DNA of 64,000 nucleotides from DASQYE01 sp036389675 (GCA_036389675.1 DASVWI010000029.1:3392-67391); one strand, 5' to 3'. Counted from the first letter of the stretch, positions 1-11,120 are shown. Translations and numbers: made by a program. The notes: generated from the sequence alone by a model not told the origin.

Positions 1-2426
<2,426 letters not shown>

Positions 2427-2553
2427 GGCTTGAATCTTTGCCAGCCGCGCACGGGAGAGAACTTTACGACTGTCGCAAACCACACATCATAACCCGATTG
2501 TGCATGGAAACGAAATGTAGAACGAGCCCCCCGAAGGCGCTTTCAACGCGCTC

Positions 2554-2889
2554 TCACCAGCGCGTGTCATAGCGCACCAGCCCCGGTCGCCACGAGCCTT
2601 CGCCGAGGACGGGGATTGGGCCTTCATGGAGAACCGGTGTGGAGGCGGGACGCTTGACGCGGTAGGTGTGGCCGCCGGGCGAGCCCACGGAGAGCGTGAC
2701 CTGTTCGGGCGAGACGGCGACGACCGTGGCGTCTCGCCAGTCTTTGCGGCAGCGCAGGATAAGATGCGAGCCGACGGGAAGCTCGGCGAGCGTTGTCGAT
2801 GAGGCTGGCGTCGCTTGAGAAGATGAAAGGCCGTCGGGCAGAGAAGCTATCTCCGCTGCGCTCGACGGCCTCTTGATTGAAGCGCTCAA
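2554..2889 (-). CDS. Hypothetical 111-residue protein
   Basis: I do not recognise this protein. It starts at a TTG at 2889, 15 bases after the stop of the M50B-like gene, so the two are probably co-transcribed. The first 35 residues are Ser/Ala-rich and low in complexity. The middle (residues about 38-80) looks like a small beta-barrel: VGSHLILRCRKDWRDATVVAV followed by a Gly-rich turn and YRVKRP, the sort of pattern seen in SH3-like or Tudor-like folds. There is no signal peptide and no membrane segment. The TTG start has only a weak upstream GGAA, so translation could begin further in. Compact spacing and a sensible composition make it more likely real than not. Confidence 0.5.
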   Translation of the reverse strand: MSASIKRPSSAAEIASLPDGLSSSQATPASSTTLAELPVGSHLILRCRKDWRDATVVAVSPEQVTLSVGSPGGHTYRVKRPASTPVLHEGPIPVLGEGSWRPGLVRYDTRW

Positions 2890-2904
2890 CGGGTTTGCGA
2901 TTCC

Positions 2905-3696
2905 TTAAACTTCCAGCGGGTCTTCAAAGGGAAGGTCCTGTTGTTTGGTCGAGCCGTGTTTGCTCACGGCGTAGACGCGCATCGCCGTCGTCAAAATCAT
3001 CAAAGCGATGCAGATCCAGAGGACGGCCCAGATGATTGCCGGAACGCCCGTCGCGTTAGCCATGTTGACGGCATCGGTCGGCACGCTCGGGCCGAACGGG
3101 GTCGAAAGAAAGAAGACGGTCTTCAAATCCGAGAGCGCGTTCAGAATGCACTGCACGGCGAGGAAGCTGACGAAGAAGCTGGCCGTGCGCGCGCTCGCGA
3201 ACCGCGCGATGGAGACGAGCCCGATTGTAAGCACTACGCCGGCGAGCAGCGTGAACAGGCTGAACTTTTCCCACATCCCGTTCGTCAGCGGCTTCCACAA
3301 TCCGAAGACCGTCGTGAGCAGCAGGATGAAACCGGCGGATGCCAGCAGCACGATGCGTGCGGCCACGGCGCGACGAATCAGTACCAGCAGCAGCGCCCCG
3401 TAGGCCATCGCGCCTAAGTACCCCGCGCTTGAGACGAAAATCTCCGAGAGCAGACCGCCCTCGGAAGTGTAGGTCTCGCCGCTCGTGTTCATCGCCACGC
3501 TCAGGCTACCGACGGAGTTGCCCGTCAGAATCGCGGCGATGGCATGCCCGCCCTCGTGTATGAAGGTGACGAAGATGCGGAAGGGATAGGTCAGAATCTC
3601 AGCGTAGGGGATGAACCACAGCGCGAGGGTGATGGCAGTTGCGACGAGGAGCGTGCGAACCTGTGGGCGCGCGTCTCTGGAAATACTTAGCTTCAT
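2905..3696 (-). CDS. M50B-like integral membrane peptidase family protein
   Basis: A polytopic membrane protein with the zinc-peptidase motif HEGGH (in FVTFIHEGGHAIAAIL) inside an early membrane segment, as in the peptidase M50B-like family related to site-2 proteases. I count about six to seven hydrophobic helices. I chose the ATG at 3696 because GGAG lies about 10 bases upstream; the frame is open to a TTG 21 bases further out (3717), which has no ribosome-binding site. The length of 263 residues is usual for the family. A second metal-binding motif (NxxPxxxxDG in classical M50) is not obvious, so proteolytic activity is uncertain. The small hypothetical protein follows directly. Substrate and role are unknown. 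Confidence 0.75.
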   Translation of the reverse strand: MKLSISRDARPQVRTLLVATAITLALWFIPYAEILTYPFRIFVTFIHEGGHAIAAILTGNSVGSLSVAMNTSGETYTSEGGLLSEIFVSSAGYLGAMAYGALLLVLIRRAVAARIVLLASAGFILLLTTVFGLWKPLTNGMWEKFSLFTLLAGVVLTIGLVSIARFASARTASFFVSFLAVQCILNALSDLKTVFFLSTPFGPSVPTDAVNMANATGVPAIIWAVLWICIALMILTTAMRVYAVSKHGSTKQQDLPFEDPLEV

Positions 3697-3816
3697 CTTG
3701 CAAATCTCCGCTCTCAAAAAAGCTCAAGTCTATCTGGCATACGGCTCGGGACTTTCCGTCTGGCAGGCATTGTACGACAAAGCGCCGCAGTCGAACAACG
3801 TTTTTGCCTGCGGATA

Positions 3817-4311
3817 TTAACGCCGCTCAGAAGGGTTTTGTTCCGTCCGGCTGTAATCGCCGGACTTGCCGCCCGTTTTAAGCTCAAGGCGCAGGTCTGT
3901 GATCGTCATCGCTTTGTCCAGTGCCTTGCACATGTCATATATGGTCAGCGCGGCGACCGAGGCCGCCGTCAGCGCTTCCATCTCCACGCCCGTCTGTGCC
4001 TGTGTCGCGGCTTCCGCTTCCAGATAGACGCCCTCGTCGCGCACCTCCGCGCGCACGTCTATGTGCGTGAGCGCGAGCGGGTGGCAGAGCGGTATCAACT
4101 CGGATGTGCGCTTGGCCGCCATGATTCCGGCCAGACGCGCGGTCTCGACGGCGTCGCCCTTCGGCGTGCGATGCTCGCGCAGCGCCCTGACCGTCTCCTG
4201 CGACATCAGGACGCGCACGGAGGCCACGGCGCGCCGCGCCGTCTGCGGCTTGGCGCTCGTGTCAACCATCGCCACGCGGCCCTCTTCGTCAATGTGCGTC
4301 AGACGTTCCAT
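3817..4311 (-). CDS. moaC: Cyclic pyranopterin monophosphate synthase MoaC
   Basis: MoaC converts 3',8-cyclo-GTP to cyclic pyranopterin monophosphate, the first committed intermediate of molybdenum cofactor synthesis in the cytoplasm. The 164-residue protein has the family hallmarks: an N-terminal LTHID...VDTSAK segment, KRTSELIPLCHPL near residues 67-79, the GVEMEALTAAS segment near 108-118 and a C-terminal KSGDY near 149-153. The length matches the family. It lies on the same strand as moeA, about 580 bp downstream of it, with a DNA-repair-type gene between. moaA, moaD, moaE and mogA are not in the window, so the pathway is completed elsewhere. Confidence 0.96.
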   Translation of the reverse strand: MERLTHIDEEGRVAMVDTSAKPQTARRAVASVRVLMSQETVRALREHRTPKGDAVETARLAGIMAAKRTSELIPLCHPLALTHIDVRAEVRDEGVYLEAEAATQAQTGVEMEALTAASVAALTIYDMCKALDKAMTITDLRLELKTGGKSGDYSRTEQNPSERR

Positions 4312-4369
4312 GAACCTGTTAAGAGTCAGTATGAGGAAAGCCGCGCGCAGAAAGCAACTTCGGATAATG

Positions 4370-4801
4370 TCATTTGATCACTTCCCATGCTTCGACCTCG
4401 CCTTCCATGATCTCGAAGATGGGATGCTCTGAAGGCTCAGCTATATCTGCAAGCTCGCTATACTTCCGTGCGTCCCGCGTCCGCAGCTTCTCCTTCAAAT
4501 GCCTCCACTCATATAAAAGCTGGCCGCGCGTGCAGGGTATCACGCCGCCGAAGCGAGCGGGCGCGATCTTCTCCGCGTTGAATTGATAACCTCTATCAAG
4601 GGCCTCGCTCAGGACTACGCGCAGGTAGCCGGCGATAGCGCCCACGGGGTCGGTCGCTGATTTGAAACGGCTGAGCTGAGGATGATTCCTGTAACCTCTG
4701 GTCTCGCCCTTCAAAACCTTCTGGGCGAGCAGCCCCTCTCTCCACAGCGCCAGCAGCCCCTTAGCGTCAAGATACCTTGGATGAATTGTCCATAGTCGCA
4801 T
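4370..4801 (-). CDS. Pyrimidine dimer DNA glycosylase family protein
   Basis: This 143-residue protein begins MRLWTIHPRYLDAKGLLALW and continues with EGLLAQKVLKGETRGYRNHP, the layout of proteins annotated as pyrimidine dimer DNA glycosylase/endonuclease V (Pyr_excise family). Conserved features include the early RLW..HP.YLD block, a helix with WREGLLAQ and a GY.NHPQL.RF segment. Family knowledge suggests incision at UV photoproducts, but many members are uncharacterised and this activity is inferred. It sits between moaC and moeA on the same strand. The start ATG at 4801 has no good Shine-Dalgarno sequence, and a degenerate copy of the dispersed hairpin repeat lies just upstream, which may have disturbed the leader. 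Confidence 0.75.
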   Translation of the reverse strand: MRLWTIHPRYLDAKGLLALWREGLLAQKVLKGETRGYRNHPQLSRFKSATDPVGAIAGYLRVVLSEALDRGYQFNAEKIAPARFGGVIPCTRGQLLYEWRHLKEKLRTRDARKYSELADIAEPSEHPIFEIMEGEVEAWEVIK

Positions 4802-4814
4802 AGTGATTGAAATA

Positions 4815-4881
4815 GTCAGTCCCGCGAGGCTTAAGCCGGGCGGGTCTCAAGCCGCATCAAGACCTCAGGCGGTACTGACTC
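4815..4881. repeat. Degenerate copy of dispersed hairpin repeat (family A)
   Basis: This stretch begins with AGTCAGTCCCGCGAGG, contains GCCGGGCGGGT and ends with CAGGCGGTACTGACT. These are recognisable pieces of the perfect hairpin repeat at 7503-7580, with arms decayed so that only the tips still pair. It fills the gap between moeA and the glycosylase gene. Confidence 0.55.
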
Positions 4882-4892
4882 TGTAGCGCTTC

Positions 4893-6104
4893 TCATGGCA
4901 GCCGAACGATGCGAACGATTGTTTCCGGCTCAAGCTGCCCGGCGTCGCGCGCGACGATGATGAGCGCGGTCGCCTGCGCGAAGGCGACGAAGTCGGATGA
5001 GCCGCCCCACTTCAAAGGCTCCGCGAGCAGGCGTCCACGCTCGTCCGTTAGAAGGCGCGCAGGCAAATAGCTTTCGCGCTCGCGCGTGCCCTTCAAGGGC
5101 CGCGTCAATACGGCGTGTTCTTCGACGAGCGCCGCGGGGCTCGTGCCCTGCATCGCGCGTATGGCCGTTCGCGCAAACAGGTTGAAGGTGACTGAGACCG
5201 AGACGGGATTTCCCGGCAGACCGAAGACGAGGCATTGGCCCAGCCGGGCGAAGACCGTCGGCTTGCCCGGACGCAAAGCGACGCGCTCGAAGAAAAGCTC
5301 TGCGCCGAGGGCCGCGAGCGCCGTCTTGGTGAAATCGTAAACGCCCATCGAGACGCCGCCCGAAAGTATCAGGACATCTGAGCGCGCAGCCGCTTCCCGT
5401 ATCTCGCGCATGAGTAGCCGCTCGTCGTCGCCTGCCAGAGGCAGACGCTCAACCCGCGCGCCCGCAGCTTCCGCATAAGCGCCGAGCGAATAGCTGTTCG
5501 AGTCCCGTATTTGATCCCTGCTGGGTTTCTCATGCACGGCGACCAGCTCCGTCCCTGTCGCCAGCACAGCGACACGCGGGCGCGCTCCCACCTTAACCTC
5601 TGCATAGCCGAACGAAGCCAGCACAGCCAGACGCGCGGCATTGATATGCTCGCCCGCGCGCAGCACCGTCTCGCCCGAACGGATTTCGCTCGCACGCTCG
5701 ACGATAAACTGCCCCCGCCTTGTCGCCTCAGCTATCTCGACGAGCGTGCCCTCTTCATTCACAGACTCGCGCGTCACTTCAACCTTCTGCACGCTGTCGG
5801 CCCCGTCGGGCACGGGCGCGCCCGTCATAATCCGCACAGCCTCGCCTGCGCGCATAGTCTCGTGCCATCCGCGACCCGCCGCGGATTCGCCGACAACACG
5901 CAGGCTCGCCGGCGTGCGCTCGGTATCGGCTGCGCGCACGGCGTAGCCATCCATCTGTGCCCGATCAAACGGCGGCAGATCGGTATCGGCCACGACATCC
6001 TCGGCGAGCACACGCCCGAGCGCGCCCGCGAGCGCGATTGTCTCCGGCGGCAAAACGTGCGTCTGCTCTCTGACGATACGGATCGCTTCTTGTACGGAAA
6101 GCAT
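4893..6104 (-). CDS. moeA: Molybdopterin molybdenumtransferase MoeA
   Basis: MoeA inserts molybdate into adenylylated molybdopterin, the last general step of molybdenum cofactor synthesis. All hallmarks are present in 403 residues: DLPPFDRAQMDGYAV near residues 43-57, the MoeA linker domain with TGAPVPDGADSV, ATGTEL followed by RDSNSYSLGAYAEAAGA, SGGVSMGVYDF, and RPGKPTVFA...VFGLPGNPVS in the MogA-like domain, with the C-terminal MoeA domain IV to the end. The length is normal. It starts at an ATG and is divergent from the pectinesterase gene, sharing the 93-bp gap 6105-6197. It probably heads a transcript that also carries the glycosylase gene and moaC. Confidence 0.96.
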   Translation of the reverse strand: MLSVQEAIRIVREQTHVLPPETIALAGALGRVLAEDVVADTDLPPFDRAQMDGYAVRAADTERTPASLRVVGESAAGRGWHETMRAGEAVRIMTGAPVPDGADSVQKVEVTRESVNEEGTLVEIAEATRRGQFIVERASEIRSGETVLRAGEHINAARLAVLASFGYAEVKVGARPRVAVLATGTELVAVHEKPSRDQIRDSNSYSLGAYAEAAGARVERLPLAGDDERLLMREIREAAARSDVLILSGGVSMGVYDFTKTALAALGAELFFERVALRPGKPTVFARLGQCLVFGLPGNPVSVSVTFNLFARTAIRAMQGTSPAALVEEHAVLTRPLKGTRERESYLPARLLTDERGRLLAEPLKWGGSSDFVAFAQATALIIVARDAGQLEPETIVRIVRLP

Positions 6105-6113
6105 TTCGATTCC

Positions 6114-6140
6114 GGATTTTAGATTTTGGATTTTGGATTA
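6114..6140. repeat. Short tandem GATTTTG-like repeat
   Basis: Between moeA and the pectinesterase gene there are about three imperfect copies of a GGATTTT unit. It is AT-rich against a GC-rich background and lies where divergent promoters are expected. A possible -10 TATGAT at 6164-6169 follows, without a clear -35. Confidence 0.5.
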
Positions 6141-6197
6141 GCAAACGCGCAGGCTTTTTCTGTTATGATTATTTCATTCCTGTTGAGAGAGACGAAG

Positions 6198-7247
6198 ATG
6201 AAGCGAACCACCTTTTTGAGAAAGATGCTGGTGAGGCTGTTGCTGATCCTGACGGCTTATGTGGCCGCAGGCGCGCGGAGTCCGTCGATTGCTCAGACGG
6301 AGTTGACGGTTGCCGCGGATGGGAGCGCGAAGTACAGGACTGTGCAGGAGGCCGTGATGGCCGTGCCCGCCGGAAGCGCGGATAATCCGGTCATCATACG
6401 CATCAAGCCGGGAATCTATAAGGAGCTGGTCTACGTTCAGCGGGAGAAACGCTTTTTTCATCTGGTGGGTGAGGACGCGGCAAAGACCGTGCTGACCTAC
6501 GACATGAACGCGAACATGATAGGGCGCGACGGTAAGCCGATAGGCACGTTCCGCACGCCGTCAACACAGATTGATGCGGACGATTTCACGGCGGAGAACC
6601 TGACCTTCGAGAACTCTGCCGGCGCTGTCGGGCAGGCGCTCGCCCTGCGCGTGGACGGCGACCGCGTGCGATTTCGCAACTGCCGTTTTCTCGGCTGGCA
6701 GGACACCATCCTTCTCAACCGTGGCCGCCACTACTTTGAAAACTGCTACATAGAGGGCCACGTCGATTTCATCTTCGGCGCGGCGACGGCCTTCTTCGAT
6801 AGATGCCACATCCATTGTCTCAAAGACGGCTACATCACAGCCGCTTCGACGCCCGATTACCAGCCCTACGGTTTTGTCTTCTCGCATTGCAGGATCACGG
6901 GCGCATCGCGTGAGGTGAAGACCTATCTTGGCCGACCATGGCGAGCCTTCTCCAACGTGATCTATCTGGACACTGAGATGTCGGAGGTCATTCGCCCCGA
7001 AGGCTGGCACAACTGGAACTTTCCCGAGCGCGAGAAGACGGCGCGCTACGCCGAGTATGGCAGTACTGGGCCGGGCGCTAACCAGAGAGCGCGCGTCGGG
7101 TGGGCTCGCAGTTTGAGCAAAGCCGAAGCACGCGCCATCACTCCCGAAAAGGTGCTCGCCGGTACGGACGGGTGGAATCCTAAGACGGGCAGGATGCGCT
7201 CAGCCGCGAGAGCAAACTCGCGCCGCGACTCTGCTCGCCGTAACTAA
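6198..7247 (+). CDS. Pectinesterase (CE8)
   Basis: Pectin methylesterase removes methyl esters from homogalacturonan, making it accessible to pectate lyases and polygalacturonases. I chose the ATG at 6198, preceded by GAGAGAGACGAAG; the frame is open further upstream. A signal peptide is clear (Lys/Arg-rich start, hydrophobic MLVRLLLILTAYVAAGA). The right-handed beta-helix domain carries the CE8 signatures: GQALALRVDGDR, FLGWQDTILL, GHVDFIFGAAT with the catalytic Asp, and YLGRPWRAFSNVIY. About 349 residues is standard. The last 20 residues are Arg/Ser-rich and probably disordered. It is divergent from moeA and forms the left border of the pectin region. Export to periplasm or outside is inferred. 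Confidence 0.93.
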   Translation: MKRTTFLRKMLVRLLLILTAYVAAGARSPSIAQTELTVAADGSAKYRTVQEAVMAVPAGSADNPVIIRIKPGIYKELVYVQREKRFFHLVGEDAAKTVLTYDMNANMIGRDGKPIGTFRTPSTQIDADDFTAENLTFENSAGAVGQALALRVDGDRVRFRNCRFLGWQDTILLNRGRHYFENCYIEGHVDFIFGAATAFFDRCHIHCLKDGYITAASTPDYQPYGFVFSHCRITGASREVKTYLGRPWRAFSNVIYLDTEMSEVIRPEGWHNWNFPEREKTARYAEYGSTGPGANQRARVGWARSLSKAEARAITPEKVLAGTDGWNPKTGRMRSAARANSRRDSARRN

Positions 7248-7502
7248 AGCCTGCGCGTCCGTATCAGCTCCGGTGTCAGGCACGCCTCTTATCCCTCATC
7301 CTTACTTTCCTCCTGCTCTAAGGAGAAAGATTGGAAGGGAAGCTCACAATTTAACGCAGGTGCTAAAGAGAGCTGCACTCTCGCTGGAATATTTAGATGC
7401 CTTCCTGAAATGTTCAGCGGCGCGGTTGGAATTTCCAGCCGCTCTCCCGCATATCCTGCTTATTCCCTGGAGCGGTTTGCAAATGAGTGTACGGATGCAG
7501 TT

Positions 7503-7580
7503 CAGGTCAGTACCGCCTGCGGTAGCGGGCGGGTACTCAACATTGAAGACCCGCCCGCTACCGCAGGCGGTACTGACCTG
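7503..7580. repeat. Perfect 32-bp inverted repeat (dispersed hairpin repeat, family A)
   Basis: Two arms, 7503-7534 and 7549-7580, are exact reverse complements over 32 bases with a 14-base loop; each arm carries GGTCAGTACCGCCTGCGGTA. It lies between the convergent pectinesterase and GH43 genes. Fragments of the same sequence occur at 4815-4881, 34084-34098 and about 36121-36140, always between genes. It could act as a bidirectional terminator or be a REP-like mobile repeat. The rest of the 382-bp gap 7248-7629 shows nothing else that I can support. Confidence 0.85.
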
Positions 7581-7629
7581 TGTGTCCAATCGAAAACCGC
7601 TCTAAGCTTTTCGGGCGTGCTGTCGATCT

Positions 7630-9291
7630 TTACTCGACCCTGAACCAGTCGAAATCCGCGTAGCCGGTCTCGCGCGTAGTTCCAGTCCTGACGGCGAAGA
7701 TTCCCATCTTCGCGCCTATCCATTTGCCTTTCTTTGCCGTGAAGGGCTCGCCGAGAGGTGAGAAGTTTTTGCCGTCCGTACTGTAGCTGAAATTGCAGAG
7801 CGCATTTTTCGACACCTTCACGCGCAGGTAAAAAGTATTGCTCTTTAACTGCGTGGCTGTGCCCTCCTTCTCAGCGGCATGGCTCTCGGCATCCTTGCAG
7901 ACGGTTTGAGAAAGATAGAGGCCGTCCGCACGCTTCTTCACCGAGATGTAAGCGTAGTCGAGGCCCATGACGATCAGTCCTGTCTTCTCGTCGTCGGTGC
8001 GCGGCGTAAAGGTGAGCTTCGCGGTGGCGGTGAATTCCGGGGCGGGGAATTTCTGCATCAGTAGGTTGGGCACGTCCCAGAAATTTCTGAAGTCGTCGGG
8101 CAGCGGAACATTGAACAGCCGGATGAAACCTGAAGCCGCGGACGGAAACATCCAGTTCGGCTTCGGGTTGGCGTGCCATTGCCATTGCGGGCCGAGACGG
8201 TTTCCATTGAACTCGTCCGAGTCCGGCGGAGTCATGACCGGGTAGGTCTTGCCCACGTTCGGTTTTCTATAGGACAGGACTGGCTCGCCCGTGCCGTCGC
8301 CGTCGGCGTCCGTGCCCATGACGGGCCAATCCCCGACCCACTTCATCGGTTGCAGATGAAGGATGCGCCCGTACGCGCCCTTGTCCTGAAAGTGAATGAA
8401 CCAGAACTCGCCTGTGGGTGTGTCAACCCACCCGCCCTGATGCGGCCCGTTGATCTCCGACTTCCCCTGGGCCAGCACGATCTTCTCTTCGTACGGGCCG
8501 TAAATGTTTCTGGAACGAAGCACAAGCTGCCAGCCATCTTCGACCCCGCCCGCCGGAGCGGAAATATAGTAGTAACCGTTACGCTTATAAAACTTCGGCC
8601 CTTCAACGGTCGGGTGCTTGTCGTGCCCGTCGAAGACCATCACGCCGTCATCGAGGAGTCGCGTCCCGTCCTCGCTCATACGATTGACGACGAGGATGCT
8701 CTTGATGCCTGAGCGGCTGGCCGCCATGGCATTGACCAGATAAGCCTGCCCATCCGTGTCCCAGAGAGGGCAGGGGTCGATCCAGCCCTTAGCCTCTTTG
8801 ATCAGGAGCGGCTCAGACCAAGGGCCTGCCGGATTCACCGCCTTCACCACGTAGATGCCGTAGTCCGGGTCTGGATAGTAGATATAAAACTCGCCCTTGT
8901 GATAACGGATGGCCGGAGCCCAGACGCCGTTGCCGTGCTGCGGCTTGCTGTAGACCTCAAAGGGCGGTTGACGCGTGAAGACGTGCCCTATGATCTCCCA
9001 GTTGACGAGGTCTTTCGAGTGCAGGACGGGCAGACCCGGCACATCGCTGAAACTCGAAGCGGTCAGGTAATAATCCTCGCCGACGCGAATCACATCCGGG
9101 TCTGAGTAGTCCGCATGGATGATCGGATTTTTATACGTGCCGTCGCCGAGGTCTGCGACCCACACCTTGGAGACGGGATCGTCACCCGCAGCCTGCGCCG
9201 ACCCTTCGAAGGTCATGCACGCGAGCGTCAGGAGAAAAATGGCGGCTCTGATGAGATTCAGTCTCATGGCTCTTAGGGTTCGCCTCTTCAT
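7630..9291 (-). CDS. Glycoside hydrolase family 43 protein (xylosidase/arabinofuranosidase type)
   Basis: A secreted GH43 enzyme of 553 residues, probably removing xylose or arabinose from plant cell-wall side chains such as those on pectin. The signal peptide covers roughly residues 1-34. The five-bladed beta-propeller has the expected acids: HADYSDPDVIRVGEDYYL (base), GWIDPCPLWDTDGQAYL (pKa modulator) and HPTVEGPKFYKRNGYYY (acid). A C-terminal beta-sandwich (about residues 365-553, from DEFNGNRLGPQWQWHANP) matches the GH43 accessory domain of beta-xylosidase-type members. A second ATG at 9267 is also possible. It follows an EamA transporter gene with a 9-bp gap, so the two are likely co-transcribed. 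Exact substrate cannot be read from sequence. Confidence 0.92.
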   Translation of the reverse strand: MKRRTLRAMRLNLIRAAIFLLTLACMTFEGSAQAAGDDPVSKVWVADLGDGTYKNPIIHADYSDPDVIRVGEDYYLTASSFSDVPGLPVLHSKDLVNWEIIGHVFTRQPPFEVYSKPQHGNGVWAPAIRYHKGEFYIYYPDPDYGIYVVKAVNPAGPWSEPLLIKEAKGWIDPCPLWDTDGQAYLVNAMAASRSGIKSILVVNRMSEDGTRLLDDGVMVFDGHDKHPTVEGPKFYKRNGYYYISAPAGGVEDGWQLVLRSRNIYGPYEEKIVLAQGKSEINGPHQGGWVDTPTGEFWFIHFQDKGAYGRILHLQPMKWVGDWPVMGTDADGDGTGEPVLSYRKPNVGKTYPVMTPPDSDEFNGNRLGPQWQWHANPKPNWMFPSAASGFIRLFNVPLPDDFRNFWDVPNLLMQKFPAPEFTATAKLTFTPRTDDEKTGLIVMGLDYAYISVKKRADGLYLSQTVCKDAESHAAEKEGTATQLKSNTFYLRVKVSKNALCNFSYSTDGKNFSPLGEPFTAKKGKWIGAKMGIFAVRTGTTRETGYADFDWFRVE

Positions 9292-9300
9292 TCGCCTCTC

Positions 9301-10236
9301 TCAGGTTGTGGTGTGGATTGATTCCGTATTCCTTCGCAGCGGACTGTGCAGCAACAGCCATGCGGTCGGCGCAATCACGAGCAGGATTCCCAGAATAGTT
9401 ATGAGGTCGAAATGATGTTTCCAGAACAAGACATCGAAGGCGCAGGCGAAGACGATCTGCGTCAGACCTATGATCGCGACCTTCGACGGATGCCCGAGCG
9501 CGAACGCACGCGTCATCGCCAACTGCCCAATCGTCCCCGTCAGGCCGACGCTCGCCAGTAACGCCACGAGGGCTTTATTACCGAGAAGCGCGTAGCTCGA
9601 ATCCGTGCCCGACAACAGGAAAAAGGTAATGGAAACGAAAGTGGAAACCAGCGCGAAGTGGACGACGATGGCGCGCGGGTCGACACGGCTCAATCTGTTC
9701 AATCCGATCACTCCGATGGCCCAGCAGAGCGCATGGGCCAATGCTGCCAGCCCCGCCAGATTTCCGCCCGCGAGATAAGGTCTCTGAATAAGCACGACGC
9801 CCGCAATCGCCGCCGCGATGGCAACCCAGATTTGCGCCGTCGGGCGATAGCCCAACAACAACCACGCCAGCAGGGCCACCCAGACGGGAACGGTGTTGCT
9901 GAGCGTCAGGGCCGTGGAAACCGGCAGGTGCGTGAGCGCGTAAAAAGAGCAGAGGATGCCGAGGCTGCCTGCGAGACTGCGTATCCAGAGCGTGGCGGGC
10001 CTGATGAAGAAAAGCTTGACGCCCGTGACGAGAGCGAAGGCTAAAGAGAAAACCAGCGCCACAGAGGAGCGGGCGACGGCCACGATCTGCCAGCTGCAAA
10101 GCTCGCCCGCCAGATGACCGAGCGCACCCATCAACGCAAAAGCAAACGCGCCCCACAGCATCAAAAGATAGGCCCGCGCAGCCATTTCCTCATCGCTGTT
10201 AACTTCCGGCGCGCCTGTTATCTTTTCTGCTTCCAT
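9301..10236 (-). CDS. EamA/DMT family transporter
   Basis: This 311-residue protein has about ten hydrophobic helices arranged as two EamA repeats, as in drug/metabolite exporters. Recognisable pieces are MLWGAFAFALMGALGHLAGE in helix 1, LTLSNTVPVWVALLAWLLLG around helix 4 and GLTQIVFACAFDVLFWKH near helix 9. The substrate is not predictable. It precedes the GH43 gene by 9 bp and follows kduD on the same strand, so it may export or import a sugar-acid related compound; this is context only. The start codon lies three bases from a family B hairpin repeat and has no evident Shine-Dalgarno, so the start or expression may have been altered by that element. Confidence 0.85.
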   Translation of the reverse strand: MEAEKITGAPEVNSDEEMAARAYLLMLWGAFAFALMGALGHLAGELCSWQIVAVARSSVALVFSLAFALVTGVKLFFIRPATLWIRSLAGSLGILCSFYALTHLPVSTALTLSNTVPVWVALLAWLLLGYRPTAQIWVAIAAAIAGVVLIQRPYLAGGNLAGLAALAHALCWAIGVIGLNRLSRVDPRAIVVHFALVSTFVSITFFLLSGTDSSYALLGNKALVALLASVGLTGTIGQLAMTRAFALGHPSKVAIIGLTQIVFACAFDVLFWKHHFDLITILGILLVIAPTAWLLLHSPLRRNTESIHTTT

Positions 10237-10238
10237 TC

Positions 10239-10357
10239 AAAAGCAAGGATGAAGGATGAAGGATGAAGGATGAAGCGTTGAACCACTGCTCCGTTGAATG
10301 ACTTGGACAAATAGCTTTTATTTCATCCTTCCGCCTTCCGCCTTCATCCTTGCTTTT
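10239..10357. repeat. Hairpin repeat family B (GGATGAA-type), copy 1
   Basis: The left side has AAAAGCAAGGATGAAGG (10239-10255) continuing as tandem GGATGAA units. The right side has CCTTCATCCTTGCTTTT (10341-10357), its perfect reverse complement, preceded by CCGCCTTCCGCCTT. The element fills the gap between kduD and the EamA gene and its right end overlaps the kduD stop codon. A second copy is at 40434-40507. Confidence 0.8.
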
Positions 10358-11120
10358 ATCTTCCCATCCAGCCGCCGTCAACCACCAGTACGTGGCCGTG
10401 CAGGTAATCGCTCGCGGGGGAGGAGAGAAAGACGGCTGCGCCGGTCAGGTCTTCGGGCTCGCCCCAGCGCGCGGCGGGGATGCGTTCGAGTATCTGGCGA
10501 TTGCGCGTCTCGTCCTGTTGCAGCGCGGCGGTGTTGTCGGTTCGCATGTAGCCGGGCGCGATGGCGTTGACGTTGATTCCGCGCGCGGCCCACTCGTTGG
10601 CGAGCGCCTTCGTCAATTGCGCGACGCCGCCTTTCGATGCCGCGTAAGCGGGAACTGTGACGCCGCCCTGAAAGGCCAGCAGGCTGGCGATGTTGACGAT
10701 CTTGCCGCCCGTCCCGCGCTCAAGCATGTGGCGGCCCGCCAGTTGAGAAAGACGAAAGACGCTTGAGAGATTCACTTCGATGACCAGCGCCCAGTCTTCC
10801 TCCGTATAGTCGGCGGCGGGCGCGCGCCGTATCGTCCCGGCGTTGTTGACCAGAATGTCCAGACGACCGAACTCCTCTATCGTCTCGGCGATCAGTTGCC
10901 GGGGAACTGTCTTGTCAGAGAGATCGCCGCGCACGCCAAGGCTGCGCCGTCCCGTCCCGCGTATCAGCTCACACGTGGCTTCCGGCTCGCGCGAGTTGCC
11001 GTGCGCCGCCACATGCGCGCCCGCTTCCGCGAGCGCGACCGCGACGGCAGCGCCAAGGCCGGCGGACGCGCCCGTGACGAGCGCAACATGCTCATCCAAT
11101 CTAAACTTGTCGAGAATCAT
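10356..11120 (-). CDS. kduD: 2-dehydro-3-deoxy-D-gluconate 5-dehydrogenase KduD (SDR)
   Basis: KduD reduces 3-deoxy-D-glycero-2,5-hexodiulosonate (DKII) to 2-keto-3-deoxygluconate, the step that brings unsaturated uronates released by pectate lyases into the KDG pathway. The 254-residue SDR has the cofactor motif TGASAGLG near residue 16, NNAG near 92, the catalytic Ser in NIASLLAFQGG, and YAASKGG with Tyr and Lys. The C-terminal GYMRTDNTAALQQDE and YLHGHVLVVDGGWMGR are diagnostic for KduD rather than a generic SDR. The partner isomerase KduI is not in the window. It is read in the same direction as the ROK regulator upstream (31-bp gap), which may control it. Confidence 0.93.
   Translation of the reverse strand: MILDKFRLDEHVALVTGASAGLGAAVAVALAEAGAHVAAHGNSREPEATCELIRGTGRRSLGVRGDLSDKTVPRQLIAETIEEFGRLDILVNNAGTIRRAPAADYTEEDWALVIEVNLSSVFRLSQLAGRHMLERGTGGKIVNIASLLAFQGGVTVPAYAASKGGVAQLTKALANEWAARGINVNAIAPGYMRTDNTAALQQDETRNRQILERIPAARWGEPEDLTGAAVFLSSPASDYLHGHVLVVDGGWMGR

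Noticed and set aside
7273..7723. Short frames across the gap between pectinesterase and GH43 genes
   Set aside because: Their translations mostly read through the inverted repeat (PPAVAGG and PPATAGG type peptides) and are by-products of it.
10239..10357. Tandem GGATGAA units considered as a CRISPR or VNTR array
   Set aside because: Units are contiguous 7-mers without spacers and form one arm of a hairpin; no cas genes are present.
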